A DNA stretch of 64,000 nucleotides, taken from assembly GCF_014638355.1 (NCBI RefSeq), contig NZ_BMFK01000002.1:62001-126000 (forward strand). Reading direction: 5' to 3'. Below are positions 48,876-57,726 of the stretch, piece after piece (within the stretch, counting starts at the first letter, position 1; each line of letters opens with the position of its first letter). The stretch comes from Priestia taiwanensis (lineage in GTDB: Bacteria; Bacillota; Bacilli; Bacillales; Bacillaceae_G). A program made the translations under genes and the position numbers. Under the pieces are notes generated by a model. The model was not told the origin of the DNA, made no database searches, and saw only the letters and a program-made list of their open reading frames with translations.

Positions 48876-49706
48876 ATGAACGTAGGAATTATCGGTACGG
48901 GGAATATGGGAAAAATATTAATTGATGCATTCATGGAGTCCCGCGTGTTAATGCCCTCAGACCTATTTATTACAAATCGAACACTTGAAAAAGCATATGC
49001 TATTCAACGGCAGTATCCAGCTATTTCTGTAGAAGATCACATTTTCGAGGTCATCCAAAAAGCAGATCTTATCTTCCTATGTGTCAAACCATTAGAAATA
49101 TACCCTATTTTAAAAGAACATACCGACTACTTTACAGAACAAAAATGTCTAGTTTCTATTACTAGTCCAATATCTGTAGAACAATTAGAAACTGTCGTGC
49201 ACTGCCAAGTAGCACGTGTTATTCCGAGCATCACAAATCAGGCATTATCCGGGGTATCACTCCTTACTTTCGGAGAGAATTGTAATGAGGAGTGGCGAAG
49301 AACAATCGAAGAGTTATTCGGGAGCATCTCAACTCCAACGTTTATTGAAGAAAGCATTACACGCATCGCTTCTGATATTGTAAGTTGTGGTCCAGCATTT
49401 ATGAGTTACTTACTGCAACGCTTTATTCAGGCTGCCACAACAAAGACTCCTATTACAGAAGAACACGCGACAAAATTAGCAACTGGTATGTTAGTTGGAA
49501 TGGGAAAATTATTCGAAAAAGAATTATTTACATTACCTACTTTACAAGAGAAAGTATGTGTCAAAGGTGGAATTACTGGAGAAGGTATTAAAGTATTGGA
49601 ACGGGAGCTTGAAGGCATATTCGAGCAACTTGTAACAGCTACTCACCTAAAATTCGAGGAAGACGTACATGAAGTACAAAAGCAATTTAATCAACATGAA
49701 GTTTAG
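48876..49706 (+). CDS. comER: ComER, ProC-like NAD(P) oxidoreductase
   Basis: 276 residues from MNVGIIGTGNMG at 48876 (RBS GAGAGGGGAC); a TTG 7 codons earlier overlaps this RBS. Pyrroline-5-carboxylate reductase fold: N-terminal Rossmann GTGNMG, central FLCVKPLEIYP and the C-terminal ProC dimerisation domain (GGITGEGIKVLE). In B. subtilis ComER is not needed for transformation; a role in biofilm/sporulation signalling has been proposed. Divergent from comEA. Confidence 0.93.
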   Translation: MNVGIIGTGNMGKILIDAFMESRVLMPSDLFITNRTLEKAYAIQRQYPAISVEDHIFEVIQKADLIFLCVKPLEIYPILKEHTDYFTEQKCLVSITSPISVEQLETVVHCQVARVIPSITNQALSGVSLLTFGENCNEEWRRTIEELFGSISTPTFIEESITRIASDIVSCGPAFMSYLLQRFIQAATTKTPITEEHATKLATGMLVGMGKLFEKELFTLPTLQEKVCVKGGITGEGIKVLERELEGIFEQLVTATHLKFEEDVHEVQKQFNQHEV

Positions 49707-49827
49707 AAGGAGAAGATTTCATCTCCTCCTCAGGTGAATGAACAGTAAAAATGGTAACATTATATCTCATTCGACAATTCTTTTATAATCCCTCCTATAT
49801 TTCAAAAAATTTATCGATATTAATAAA

Positions 49828-49859
49828 AAAATCTCTAGCGCTTGTCCGCTAGAGATTTT
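49828..49859. terminator. Bidirectional terminator between comER and the lipoprotein gene
   Basis: AAAATCTCTAGCG / CGCTAGAGATTTT 13-bp perfect stem with a 6-base loop. Confidence 0.88.
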
Positions 49860-49864
49860 CATTC

Positions 49865-50620
49865 TTATTTAGGAGCTTTAATCTCTTCTACTTGATTAAT
49901 AGAATGATATTCCATTTCCGTAACCGTTGGAACTTTAATCCCTTGTTCTTCCATTTCTAAACTCATTACTGTTTTCTTAGGGAAGTACGTTTTACTATCT
50001 ATCGTTACTACAGAAGTAGCTGTCGTAAATTTCCCTGATACACCTTGTTGTTTTGCCAATAATAATGTGAATTTATCTGAATTCATCTTAATTCGTACTA
50101 CGTAATCATCGCCTTCTTGCTTCACTTCTGTCGAATCGATTGCATCCATAAATTCTGCATTATATGTCTTGTCTACCTTTGAAGCATTCATAAACTGACG
50201 TAAAGCGATTGAAAAATCCTCTTCTGCTGGAACAAGTTCCCACTGCGGCATGTCGGCTACTTTAATGTATGTTAAATTATTAATATATACACCATTAATT
50301 TCACCAACTTCTGGATCATACACTGTAATAGACGTCGCTTCGGTCGGCTTTAATTGTACCTTCATCTCATAACGTTCAACTTCTTCTGTACCCATTGTCG
50401 TTTTAACTTTTAGGCCAAAATTATTGATGGTAGCATATGACTCATTCATTTTTTGAATAATCTCTTTGCCATCTAGAGGTTTTTCTTCTTTAACTTCTTC
50501 CTTCTTTTCTTTTTCCTTTTCTCCTGTTGCTGTATCTTTGTTCGTACAAGCAGCTAAAAAGAAAACGCTACAAACCATTAGCAACGCAACAAGTTTCATC
50601 CATTTGTGCTGTTTACTCAT
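49865..50620 (-). CDS. Lipoprotein, LolA-like / DUF6612-type
   Basis: 251 residues from MSKQHKWMKL at 50620 (RBS GAGGAGAGGG). Signal peptide with lipobox LAAC at ~22-25, a charged Lys/Glu linker (~33-50), then a beta-rich domain with alternating short strands (YATINNFGLKVKTTMGTEE, TYIKVADMPQWELVP, YFPKKTVMSLEM), compatible with DUF6612/LolA-like lipoproteins. Ligand unknown. 78 bases downstream of the XRE regulator gene on the same strand. Confidence 0.75.
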   Translation of the reverse strand: MSKQHKWMKLVALLMVCSVFFLAACTNKDTATGEKEKEKKEEVKEEKPLDGKEIIQKMNESYATINNFGLKVKTTMGTEEVERYEMKVQLKPTEATSITVYDPEVGEINGVYINNLTYIKVADMPQWELVPAEEDFSIALRQFMNASKVDKTYNAEFMDAIDSTEVKQEGDDYVVRIKMNSDKFTLLLAKQQGVSGKFTTATSVVTIDSKTYFPKKTVMSLEMEEQGIKVPTVTEMEYHSINQVEEIKAPK

Positions 50621-50697
50621 TGTTCCCTCTCCTCTTCCCAATAAACTATTACCGACTGAGAATTATATCAAAAATCAGACTATTTTTCTACTTATAT

Positions 50698-51897
50698 TTA
50701 GTTCTTTCTTCCTAGAATTGCATGATACGTTTCTTCTACAAATTTTTTCGTATAATTACTTGGCAATTCCATAATTTGTGTATACGTCTCGATAATCTCT
50801 TCTCTTGCTTTCTCTATACTACCAAGTTGCTCATAACAAAGAGCGCGGTATGCACCGGCACTTAACGTGAATTCTTTATCAAGCGGATGATACATACCTT
50901 GTACTAGATTAAATGTTAACATATCTAATGCTTCTTCATATTTTTGCTCCCTGTATAATAGCTTACCACTCAATTTCCTTGAAATAACTTCCTCTTTCTC
51001 TGCCATTTTCATATATTTGTCTAAATGAATACGTGCTAACTCATCGTTATTCTCCACTTCTATATAATACTCGATATACCCTACTTCTACATAAGCTTCT
51101 AATACTTTGCTTTCTGTAAATACAGCATATTCATAAGCTTTTCTGCTAAAGTAAAAGAAGTCTTCTTTATCTTTACTTATAATAGCACTCATTGCCAACG
51201 TTCGATAAATTTCACCAGCTCGATAATACACTGCTTTTTCTTTTGAATATGCAATTGCTGCTGTTAGCACTTCTTTCGCTTTTTTATTTTCACTTATCCC
51301 CAATAAAAAAATGGCCTCCATATGATAAAGATCCAATTTAAACATAATATCTACTTCTATCTCCCTACTTTTACAATACGTACGTACATCGCTAATTAAA
51401 CGTATTCCAGCCTCACAATCTCCTCGTCTCAAGTGTACATGTCTCAAAACAAACTTTGCTTTTGCACTTTCATGATACATGTGATGTTGTTCATATAGTG
51501 CTACTGCTTTTTCTACCATATTCTCTACCTTCTCTATCTCTACCTCAACGCATGCTTTCGCAAATTGCTCTGCTAATTTGGCTCCTTGCACAGTTTGTGG
51601 AAATCCCTCGTTCATAAGTTCCAATAACTGCTCATACATTTCTTTATATTTTCCTTGCTGTAATAACTTTTGCATTTCATGGGCTAACTGGGCATAGTGC
51701 CCTTGATTACCTAGTAAGAAGTCCACATCATATCCAAGTTGCTCCGCAATATAATGCAAACTTTTCATCGAAGGCATTGCTTTCCCATTTTCAATTTGAC
51801 TCAGCATGCTTTTTGTTAATTCCGTGCCAACTAATTGGGATTGCGTTAATCCCTTTTCTTTACGCAACGTCCGAATACGCTCGCCAATTCCTTTCAT
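50698..51897 (-). CDS. XRE-family regulator with TPR domain (RRNPP/PlcR-like layout)
   Basis: 399 residues. HTH at ~6-60 (IGERIRTLRKEKGLTQSQL; SMLSQIENGKAMPSM), then ~330 residues of helical TPR-like repeats (KYKEMYEQLLELM, YEQHHMYHESAKAKFVL, YSKEKAVYYRAGEIYRTLA). The layout is shared with peptide-sensing RRNPP regulators, but no small secreted peptide gene sits beside it, so sensing is not shown. It is divergent from an MFS exporter and two operator-like repeats lie between them (51956-51977 and 52017-52038). The likely -10 is TATAAT (minus, 51926-51931). Confidence 0.85.
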   Translation of the reverse strand: MKGIGERIRTLRKEKGLTQSQLVGTELTKSMLSQIENGKAMPSMKSLHYIAEQLGYDVDFLLGNQGHYAQLAHEMQKLLQQGKYKEMYEQLLELMNEGFPQTVQGAKLAEQFAKACVEVEIEKVENMVEKAVALYEQHHMYHESAKAKFVLRHVHLRRGDCEAGIRLISDVRTYCKSREIEVDIMFKLDLYHMEAIFLLGISENKKAKEVLTAAIAYSKEKAVYYRAGEIYRTLAMSAIISKDKEDFFYFSRKAYEYAVFTESKVLEAYVEVGYIEYYIEVENNDELARIHLDKYMKMAEKEEVISRKLSGKLLYREQKYEEALDMLTFNLVQGMYHPLDKEFTLSAGAYRALCYEQLGSIEKAREEIIETYTQIMELPSNYTKKFVEETYHAILGRKN

Positions 51898-51955
51898 AAT
51901 AGCTCATTCCTCTTTTTTTCTTTTCATTATACACAATTAACGAAATAATTTAAAA

Positions 51956-51977
51956 AGTTAAACAAGATTAAACTTTT
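51956..51977. promoter_or_regulatory. Operator-like repeat 1, between divergent -35 regions
   Basis: AGTTAAA-CAAGA-TTAAACTTTT, an imperfect dyad (AGTTWAA-N5-TTWAACT). It lies between the weak -35 of the XRE gene (minus strand, ~51949-51954) and the -35 of the MFS gene (51981). Repeat 2 is near-identical, 61 bases away. Confidence 0.6.
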
Positions 51978-51980
51978 ATG

Positions 51981-52009
51981 TTGAAATATTCTGATTATTT
52001 TTATAGAAT
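51981..52009 (+). promoter_or_regulatory. sigma-A promoter of the MFS exporter
   Basis: TTGAAA (51981-51986), 17-base spacer, TAGAAT (52004-52009; TATAGA overlaps it). Transcription should begin about 52016, the first base of operator repeat 2. Confidence 0.6.
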
Positions 52010-52016
52010 AAAACAT

Positions 52017-52038
52017 AGTTAAATTAGATTAAACTTTT
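52017..52038. promoter_or_regulatory. Operator-like repeat 2, at the MFS transcription start
   Basis: AGTTAAA-TTAGA-TTAAACTTTT, identical to repeat 1 except for two bases in the spacer. Located just after the predicted start site and before the RBS (AGGAGGA), where a bound protein would block transcription. Confidence 0.6.
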
Positions 52039-52058
52039 TTTGAATAGGAGGATATTTC

Positions 52059-53330
52059 ATGGAATCAATTATTAAGCGAAATATGTTACTTCTGGTGATT
52101 GGTAAATTCACCTCCATACTAGGAGCTGGTGTATATACATTCGCAGCAAGTTTTTATGTACTACAAGTAACTGGATCTGGAATGAACTTTGCCATTACTC
52201 TTTTATGCGGATCGTTACCACGTATCGTCTTAGGTCCTTTCGCAGGAGTTATTGCCGATCGTTTCAGTCGGAGATTACTCGTCATTGGAATGGACGTCAT
52301 GTGTGGTGCCATCATGTTAACTTCTTTCATCATTTCACTTACATTTGGACCTAACTTACTATTGATCTATATTACATCCGCATTGCTATCGATTTGTAGT
52401 ACATTTTTTAGCGTCGCATTTAGTTCATCGATACCCGGATTAGTAGATGATACGCGTATTCAACGAATTACTTCATTAAATCAAGCTGCAGGAGCTTCTG
52501 CCAATATACTATCACCTATTATCGGCGGCATCATCTATGGATTCCTATCACTTTCCTCTTTTATGTTCGCAAATGGCATTACATTCTTACTATCAGCCTT
52601 ACTCGAAGTGTTCATCGTTTTCAACTTATTCATAACTACAAAACAACAGGCAACCAAAAAAGAACCACTATTAGCTAGCTTAAAAGAAGGATATACGTAT
52701 ATGAAGAATCACAAAGGATTATTTTCTCTACTAAAGATTGCCTTTTGGATAAATTTTTTCTTCTCAGCAATAATGGTTTGTTTGCCATACTTCATTATTA
52801 AAGAACTATCTCTCACTTCTCAGCAATTCGGTATAATTGAAGCAATGTTTGCAGTTGGTACATTAAGTGTAGCAATCTTTTTGTCTATGCGTACTGAAAT
52901 TCAAAATAAGTATGCTGTCATGCGTTATGGTTTACTCTTTTTAGCATGCTTACTGACAATAACCGTACTACCTTTATTACTACCACCAATTCCTTCTTTA
53001 CTTATCCTTATCTTTTATATGCTTATTACATTTAGCATCGGTGGAACAACTAGTTTTATTAATACTCCTTTACTTGTATTATTACAACGGAGTACACCAG
53101 AAGAATATTTAGGCCGTGTATTCGGCTTTCTTGACACGATAGCTGGTGCAATTATGCCTTTAGGCTTTATTCTGTTCGGTTTTTTGCTAGACATAGTGCC
53201 TTCTTACTACATTCCAATCGGATGCGGTATAGCATTAGGAATTATTGTGTTGCGCTACGTGACAAAGCCCATCTTTACACTATTAGAGCAACCTTCTTCT
53301 ACACACATAAGCGAACAAGTAACATCCTAA
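52059..53330 (+). CDS. MFS exporter, macrolide-efflux-like
   Basis: 423 residues, twelve helices; first helix LLVIGKFTSILGAGVYTFAA (~10-29) and loop 2-3 GVIADRFSRRLLVIG are typical of the MefA/DUF894-like (MFS_3) group. RBS AGGAGGATATTTC. The divergent XRE-TPR gene and the repeated operators suggest it is a regulated exporter of an unknown compound. Codon use resembles its neighbours, so there is no clear sign of recent transfer. Confidence 0.85.
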   Translation: MESIIKRNMLLLVIGKFTSILGAGVYTFAASFYVLQVTGSGMNFAITLLCGSLPRIVLGPFAGVIADRFSRRLLVIGMDVMCGAIMLTSFIISLTFGPNLLLIYITSALLSICSTFFSVAFSSSIPGLVDDTRIQRITSLNQAAGASANILSPIIGGIIYGFLSLSSFMFANGITFLLSALLEVFIVFNLFITTKQQATKKEPLLASLKEGYTYMKNHKGLFSLLKIAFWINFFFSAIMVCLPYFIIKELSLTSQQFGIIEAMFAVGTLSVAIFLSMRTEIQNKYAVMRYGLLFLACLLTITVLPLLLPPIPSLLILIFYMLITFSIGGTTSFINTPLLVLLQRSTPEEYLGRVFGFLDTIAGAIMPLGFILFGFLLDIVPSYYIPIGCGIALGIIVLRYVTKPIFTLLEQPSSTHISEQVTS

Positions 53331-53435
53331 TTAAGAACAAACTTGAGAGGACTCCATAAATGTAATCATTTTTTTACCTTTTTCAAGATAAATATGTGAT
53401 AAAATGGTTTTAAACTATTTACTTAGGAGGTTTCT

Positions 53436-54170
53436 ATGTTAAAATCATCGAATCCGTTGTTTAAAAACGGTGCATTAAAGAAGGAAACTACTTCTGAACA
53501 AGCGATGTCATACGGTAGTACAATTGGAAAGTTAGCAATCATGCTTGTACTATTACTTGCAACAAGCATTTTCTCTTACCAACAATTTATAACAGGAAAA
53601 ATGACAATGCCCGTAATAATTGGGGCTGCTGTTATCGGCTTTGTCTTGGTACTAATTTCTATGTTTGTTCCAAGAGTCGCACCATTTACAGCTCCAATTT
53701 ATGCAGCTGTAGAAGGTATATTCCTAGGTTCTATCTCAGCAATGTACGCTTCTTTATATGATGGCATCATTTTACAAGCTGTCTTAATTACAATTAGTAT
53801 CTTATTCGGAATGTTACTACTATATGGCTTCCGAATCATTCAAGCAACACCAGCGTTAACAAAGTTCTTAATGACAGCAGTAATTGGTATTGTCGTTACA
53901 TACTTATTAGTGTTCATCTTGAACTTTGGATTCGGAATGAATCTTACATTCCTACATGATAGTAGCCCACTTAGCATTGGAATTAGCATCGCGGTTATTA
54001 TTATCGCTTCTTTATGCTTCATTATGGACTTCGCTCAAATTGAAGAAGGTGTTCGCTTCGGAGCTCCTAAATACATGGAGTGGGTAGGCGCAATGGGCTT
54101 ACTTATTACATTAGTATGGTTATACCTAGAGGTTCTTCAATTATTGTACAAATTAAAGGGAGACGATTAA
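53436..54170 (+). CDS. Bax inhibitor-1/YccA-like membrane protein
   Basis: 244 residues, seven helices (~31-48, 58-78, 83-105, 109-130, 138-160, 172-195, 212-236) after a polar N-terminus (SSNPLFKNGALKKETTSEQAMSYGSTIGK in part). Motif MDFAQIEEGVRFGAPKYMEW before the last helix fits the Bax1-I group of the BI-1 superfamily. BI-1 proteins are proton-gated calcium leak channels in some cases; the role here is unknown. RBS AGGAGGTTTCT. Confidence 0.82.
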   Translation: MLKSSNPLFKNGALKKETTSEQAMSYGSTIGKLAIMLVLLLATSIFSYQQFITGKMTMPVIIGAAVIGFVLVLISMFVPRVAPFTAPIYAAVEGIFLGSISAMYASLYDGIILQAVLITISILFGMLLLYGFRIIQATPALTKFLMTAVIGIVVTYLLVFILNFGFGMNLTFLHDSSPLSIGISIAVIIIASLCFIMDFAQIEEGVRFGAPKYMEWVGAMGLLITLVWLYLEVLQLLYKLKGDD

Positions 54171-54188
54171 TCTCCTCTTATATCGCGC

Positions 54189-54223
54189 AAAAAGAGTACA
54201 GAGATTATTTCTGTACTCTTTTT
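54189..54223 (+). terminator. Terminator after the Bax-inhibitor-like gene
   Basis: AAAAAGAGTACAG / CTGTACTCTTTTT perfect stem, 9-base loop, T7. Confidence 0.9.
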
Positions 54224-54302
54224 TTATTACAAAGAAACACGTACATAAATACATATATATTTTCGTACACTATAATTAATTATGATTTTTCTAAATACCT
54301 AG

Positions 54303-54340
54303 TTTACTCATAGGTTTTATTATGTTATAGTTTGTATAAC
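54303..54340 (+). promoter_or_regulatory. tcyP promoter with overlapping dyad
   Basis: TTTACT (54303-54308), 17-base spacer, TATAGT (54326-54331). A dyad GTTATA-N5-TATAAC (54324-54340) overlaps the -10. Candidate site for a sulphur-control repressor such as CymR, but I see no clear match to its consensus. Confidence 0.45.
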
Positions 54341-54370
54341 ATTTTATAAACGACCAAGGGGGATACATCT

Positions 54371-55759
54371 ATGAATCTTTTTCTAATCATAGTTAACATC
54401 GTAGCGATGCTTGTTCTGATGGGCATCTTATACTACATGCAGAAGAAACATGTTTCGTTCTCAAAGCGTGTATTCACAGCATTAGGGTTAGGTGTTTTAT
54501 TCGGTGCCATCTTACAATTTTTCCATGCACCTAGCTCTGATATCATCAAAACATCAAATGACTGGTTCAGCTTAATTGGCTCAGGTTATGTGAAATTACT
54601 ACAAATGGTTGTAATGCCACTAATCCTTGTATCAATTATCTCAGCATTTACAAAATTAAAGTTCTCGAACAATTTAGGTAAGATCAGCGGTCTTATTATC
54701 GGTATTTTAATTGCAACAACAGCTATCTCAGCTGGTATCGCTATCGCAACAAGTATCGGATTTGATTTAAAAGCAGTAGATATTCAAGCTGGCGAGGTAG
54801 AAACAGCTCGAGGTGAAGCTCTTGAAACTCGATTAAAAGATGTAGAAAGCAAGACATTACCGCAACAAGTATTAGAAGTAATACCAACAAATCCATTCCT
54901 AGATTTAACTGGTCAACGCCCAACATCAACAATTGCAGTTGTAATCTTCGCAGCCTTCATTGGTGTTGCCTTACTAGGAATCAAGCGCAAGAATCCAGAG
55001 CAAGCGGAGTTCTTTATTAAAATGGTCGATGCCTTCTATGCAATTGTAATGCGTATCGTCACATTAGTATTACGCTTAACGCCGTATGGTGTATTAGCAT
55101 TAATGACAAAGATGGTTTCAAGCAGTAACATTGATTCCATTCTCAAGTTAGGTAACTTTGTATTAGCATCGTATGTTGCCTTAATTGCTGTATTTATCGT
55201 ACACTTATTAATTATTGCATTAGTTGGATTAAATCCAATTACATTCGTGAAGAAAGCTTTACCAACGTTAACATTTGCCTTTACATCACGTACAAGCGCA
55301 GGTTCTATTCCATTAAACATCGATGCCCAAACGAAGAGACTTGGTGTATCAGAAGGAATTGCAAACTTCTCTGCATCATTTGGTGCTTCAATTGGTCAAA
55401 ATGGTTGTGCAGGTGTATATCCAGCAATGTTAGCAGTAATGATTGCACCAACAGTTGGTATTGATCCACTGTCAGTAGAATTTATCTTTACATTAATTGC
55501 AGTTGTTGCAGTTAGCTCATTTGGTGTCGCTGGTGTTGGTGGCGGTGCAACATTTGCTGCACTTATCGTCTTATCAACAATGAACTTACCAGTTGCATTA
55601 GCAGGTCTACTTATTACAGTTGAGCCATTAATCGATATGGGTCGTACAGCAGTAAACGTAAGTGGTTCTATGACAGCTGGTGTTGTATCAAGTAAGGTAT
55701 TAGGTGAGTTAGACACTGAAACATACAACGACAAAAATACAGAAGCAGTTTCTATTTAA
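54371..55759 (+). CDS. tcyP: L-cystine/sodium symporter TcyP
   Basis: 462 residues, DAACS/SLC1 fold. Helices from ~3 to ~450; signatures include LQMVVMPLILVSIISAF, LRLTPYGVLALM, the FTSRTSAGSIPLN hairpin with the conserved Ser/Thr stretch, and GQNGCAGVYPAMLAVM. Length and motifs fit B. subtilis TcyP (463 aa), a high-affinity cystine uptake system. Single gene with its own terminator. Confidence 0.9.
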   Translation: MNLFLIIVNIVAMLVLMGILYYMQKKHVSFSKRVFTALGLGVLFGAILQFFHAPSSDIIKTSNDWFSLIGSGYVKLLQMVVMPLILVSIISAFTKLKFSNNLGKISGLIIGILIATTAISAGIAIATSIGFDLKAVDIQAGEVETARGEALETRLKDVESKTLPQQVLEVIPTNPFLDLTGQRPTSTIAVVIFAAFIGVALLGIKRKNPEQAEFFIKMVDAFYAIVMRIVTLVLRLTPYGVLALMTKMVSSSNIDSILKLGNFVLASYVALIAVFIVHLLIIALVGLNPITFVKKALPTLTFAFTSRTSAGSIPLNIDAQTKRLGVSEGIANFSASFGASIGQNGCAGVYPAMLAVMIAPTVGIDPLSVEFIFTLIAVVAVSSFGVAGVGGGATFAALIVLSTMNLPVALAGLLITVEPLIDMGRTAVNVSGSMTAGVVSSKVLGELDTETYNDKNTEAVSI

Positions 55760-55762
55760 CAA

Positions 55763-55800
55763 AAAAAGAACGTTACTCATTAGCGAGTAACGTTCTTTTT
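55763..55800. terminator. Bidirectional terminator between tcyP and the oxidoreductase gene
   Basis: AAAAAGAACGTTACTC / GAGTAACGTTCTTTTT 16-bp near-perfect stem; runs of A and T on both sides. Ends 4 bases from the stop of the minus-strand gene. Confidence 0.9.
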
Positions 55801-55803
55801 TTG

Positions 55804-56808
55804 TTAAGCTCCTGAAAAGCTTTCATTGTATAAGATTACCTTCCCATATTTCTTTTCATTCTCCATATATTCATATGCCTTATTTGCATCACCAAACGAG
55901 AAGGATAGTGGATCAAGCAGTGGCTTCATTCCAGTATTATCTATTACTTCTGCTAACAACTGCAAAATACGCTGTTGCTCCTCTTTTCCTTCATGATGTA
56001 ATAGTGGAATAATTGAAAAGACGACGTGTAGTGTCAATCCTTTTGCATGCATCATGCTTAAATCGTGTGTTGAACGTGTCGCTATAGACATAACTGTACC
56101 ATTCACTTTTGCTGCTTGTAATGAATCATCCAGCGTTTGAGTCCCGACTGTATCTAATACAACATCAAATCCTTTTCCATCAGTATACTCCTCAACGTAT
56201 TCGTCTACATGCTTTTCTCTATAAGAAAAAACATGATCTGCCCCTAATTCATAACCTATCTTTACTTTTTCTTCCGAAGAGGCTGTTGCATATACGATTG
56301 CCCCTTTATATTTAGCCAATTGGATAGCAATATGACCTACTCCACCCGTTGCACCGTGAATAAGGACCTTTTGCCCTTGTTGAATGTTAGCACGCTCAAT
56401 TAGTGCTTTCCATGCTGTAATTGCAACGACAGGAAGGGCAGATGCCTCTTGGAAAGATAATGTCTTTGGCTTATGAGCAATAAGCGTTGCTTCCGCTACC
56501 ATATAATCCGCTAGTGCTCCTTGTCTTCCCTTCACACCACCAGCATATCCATACACTTCATCTCCAATTGAAAAGCCTGTCACCCCTTCTCCTATGTCCA
56601 CTACAACACCAGCTACATCACCATGTAAAATTGCAGGTATAGACGGACCAATTGGCACAGCACCGCTACGAATTTTTCCGTCAATAGGATTTATACTTGT
56701 TGCTGCTACACGAATTAATACATAACCTGGTAATACAACAGGCTTCTCTATTTCTATTTGCTCAAAATGCGCTCTCTTAGAAAATTCATTCAGTACGTAC
56801 GCTCTCAT
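55804..56808 (-). CDS. MDR-family NADPH:quinone oxidoreductase
   Basis: 334 residues. GroES-like N-terminal domain (MRAYVLNEFSKRAHFEQIE; AATSINPIDGKIRSG) and Rossmann domain with HGATGGVGHIAIQLAKY (~150-166). The catalytic zinc Cys of alcohol dehydrogenases is missing, as in quinone oxidoreductases, so it is a zinc-independent reductase of quinones or enones. RBS AGGGGATGGGACGAG. Single gene. Confidence 0.85.
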   Translation of the reverse strand: MRAYVLNEFSKRAHFEQIEIEKPVVLPGYVLIRVAATSINPIDGKIRSGAVPIGPSIPAILHGDVAGVVVDIGEGVTGFSIGDEVYGYAGGVKGRQGALADYMVAEATLIAHKPKTLSFQEASALPVVAITAWKALIERANIQQGQKVLIHGATGGVGHIAIQLAKYKGAIVYATASSEEKVKIGYELGADHVFSYREKHVDEYVEEYTDGKGFDVVLDTVGTQTLDDSLQAAKVNGTVMSIATRSTHDLSMMHAKGLTLHVVFSIIPLLHHEGKEEQQRILQLLAEVIDNTGMKPLLDPLSFSFGDANKAYEYMENEKKYGKVILYNESFSGA

Positions 56809-57238
56809 CTCGTCCCATCCCCTTTATGTTAACTGTCATCTCATACTATTTCCATCTACCTATATGACTTATTGATACTCCAAACAGTTATCCATTTTCC
56901 GACTCCACACAGAAAAAGATTATTATGTAAAGAATTATATTGAACAGAAAGTACCTGGTTGAATATCAACCTCAAAACTCTTATCCATAAGTTATAAGAA
57001 ATGACTATTCATATAAAACAGACTACTATTTTCCAGTTAATTTTGTTTCGTTCATCACTATCAACAATTCATACTTAAAAATGACTTCCGCTTTCTAGAT
57101 ACATATACGTTAATTGTAAATGATGACTTTTTCATTGTCTAAAATATCGATTTAAAAAAGCATGAAGATAAGTCACTTCCAATTAGGAAAGAAACTTTCT
57201 TCATGCTTTCGCTACTTTTAATTATTATCTAAACCACA
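56809..57238. other. 430-base non-coding region
   Basis: AT-rich. It contains the promoter region of the oxidoreductase at its left end and the terminator of the PH-domain gene at its right end (57157-57209). Short ORFs, such as one of 25 codons near 57001, have no ribosome binding site. I see nothing else I can support. Confidence 0.6.
57157..57209 (-). terminator. Long terminator downstream of the PH-domain gene
   Basis: AAAGCATGAAGA / TCTTCATGCTTT 12-bp perfect outer stem around 29 bases with a weak inner stem (GGAAG/CTTTCC class), then T6 on the minus strand. Confidence 0.75.
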
Positions 57239-57619
57239 TTATGATCGTAACACGTACATTGCAAGAGCTTTCTGTACATCTGCAATGCTACTATCTTTCT
57301 TGAATGTCTTTGTAATTGGCGTAGAAGATCCAGATACCCAAATCTTTAACTCTGCATCTAAATCGAATGTTCCCATAGTCTCCGTACTAAAATGAACGAT
57401 ACTCTTGTACGGAATCGTATGGTACTCAACCTTCTTCCCAGTAATTCCTTGTTTATCAACTAGAATTAAACGCTTGTCTGTGAATACAAGCATATCGCGG
57501 ATGACACGGTACGCCATATCGACTTCTTCTTTTGGTAACAAAATGTCACGTAACTCTTTCGCTACTTCACTCTTCTCGACTTGCGAAGCATTTCCTAATA
57601 ACCCGTCTAAAATACCCAC
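57239..57619 (-). CDS. Bacterial PH domain protein (bPH_1)
   Basis: 126 residues. Nearly the whole protein is one bacterial pleckstrin-homology-like domain: a short N-terminal helix (SEVAKELRDILLPKEEV), then strands with RDMLVFTDKRLILVDKQG and the final helix (SSIADVQKALAMYVL). Such proteins are common in Bacillus near cell-envelope stress genes; function unproven. RBS GGGGGGATTCGAGT. Confidence 0.85.
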   Translation of the reverse strand: MGILDGLLGNASQVEKSEVAKELRDILLPKEEVDMAYRVIRDMLVFTDKRLILVDKQGITGKKVEYHTIPYKSIVHFSTETMGTFDLDAELKIWVSGSSTPITKTFKKDSSIADVQKALAMYVLRS

Positions 57620-57686
57620 TCGAATCCCCCCTGATTAGTAACTTTCTTCTCTTCTATCATACTATACAACCAATTAATACTATGAA

Positions 57687-57720
57687 AAAAAGTAGTCGAC
57701 ATCCTTATCAACTACTTTTT
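57687..57720 (-). terminator. Terminator of the yqeG-yqeM operon
   Basis: AAAAAGTAGT / ACTACTTTTT stem with a 14-base loop, T7 on the minus strand. Confidence 0.8.
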
Positions 57721-57726
57721 CTTACA

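Noticed and set aside
50698..51897. Calling the XRE-TPR regulator PlcR or NprR
   Set aside because: The layout is similar, but no PapR/NprX-like peptide gene follows and the operator repeats do not resemble the PlcR box (TATGNAN4TNCATA).
55396..55734. Minus-strand 112-codon frame within tcyP
   Set aside because: Antisense shadow of a hydrophobic transporter gene; no RBS.
57001..57100. 25-codon ORF in the 430-base gap
   Set aside because: No ribosome binding site, no recognisable features.
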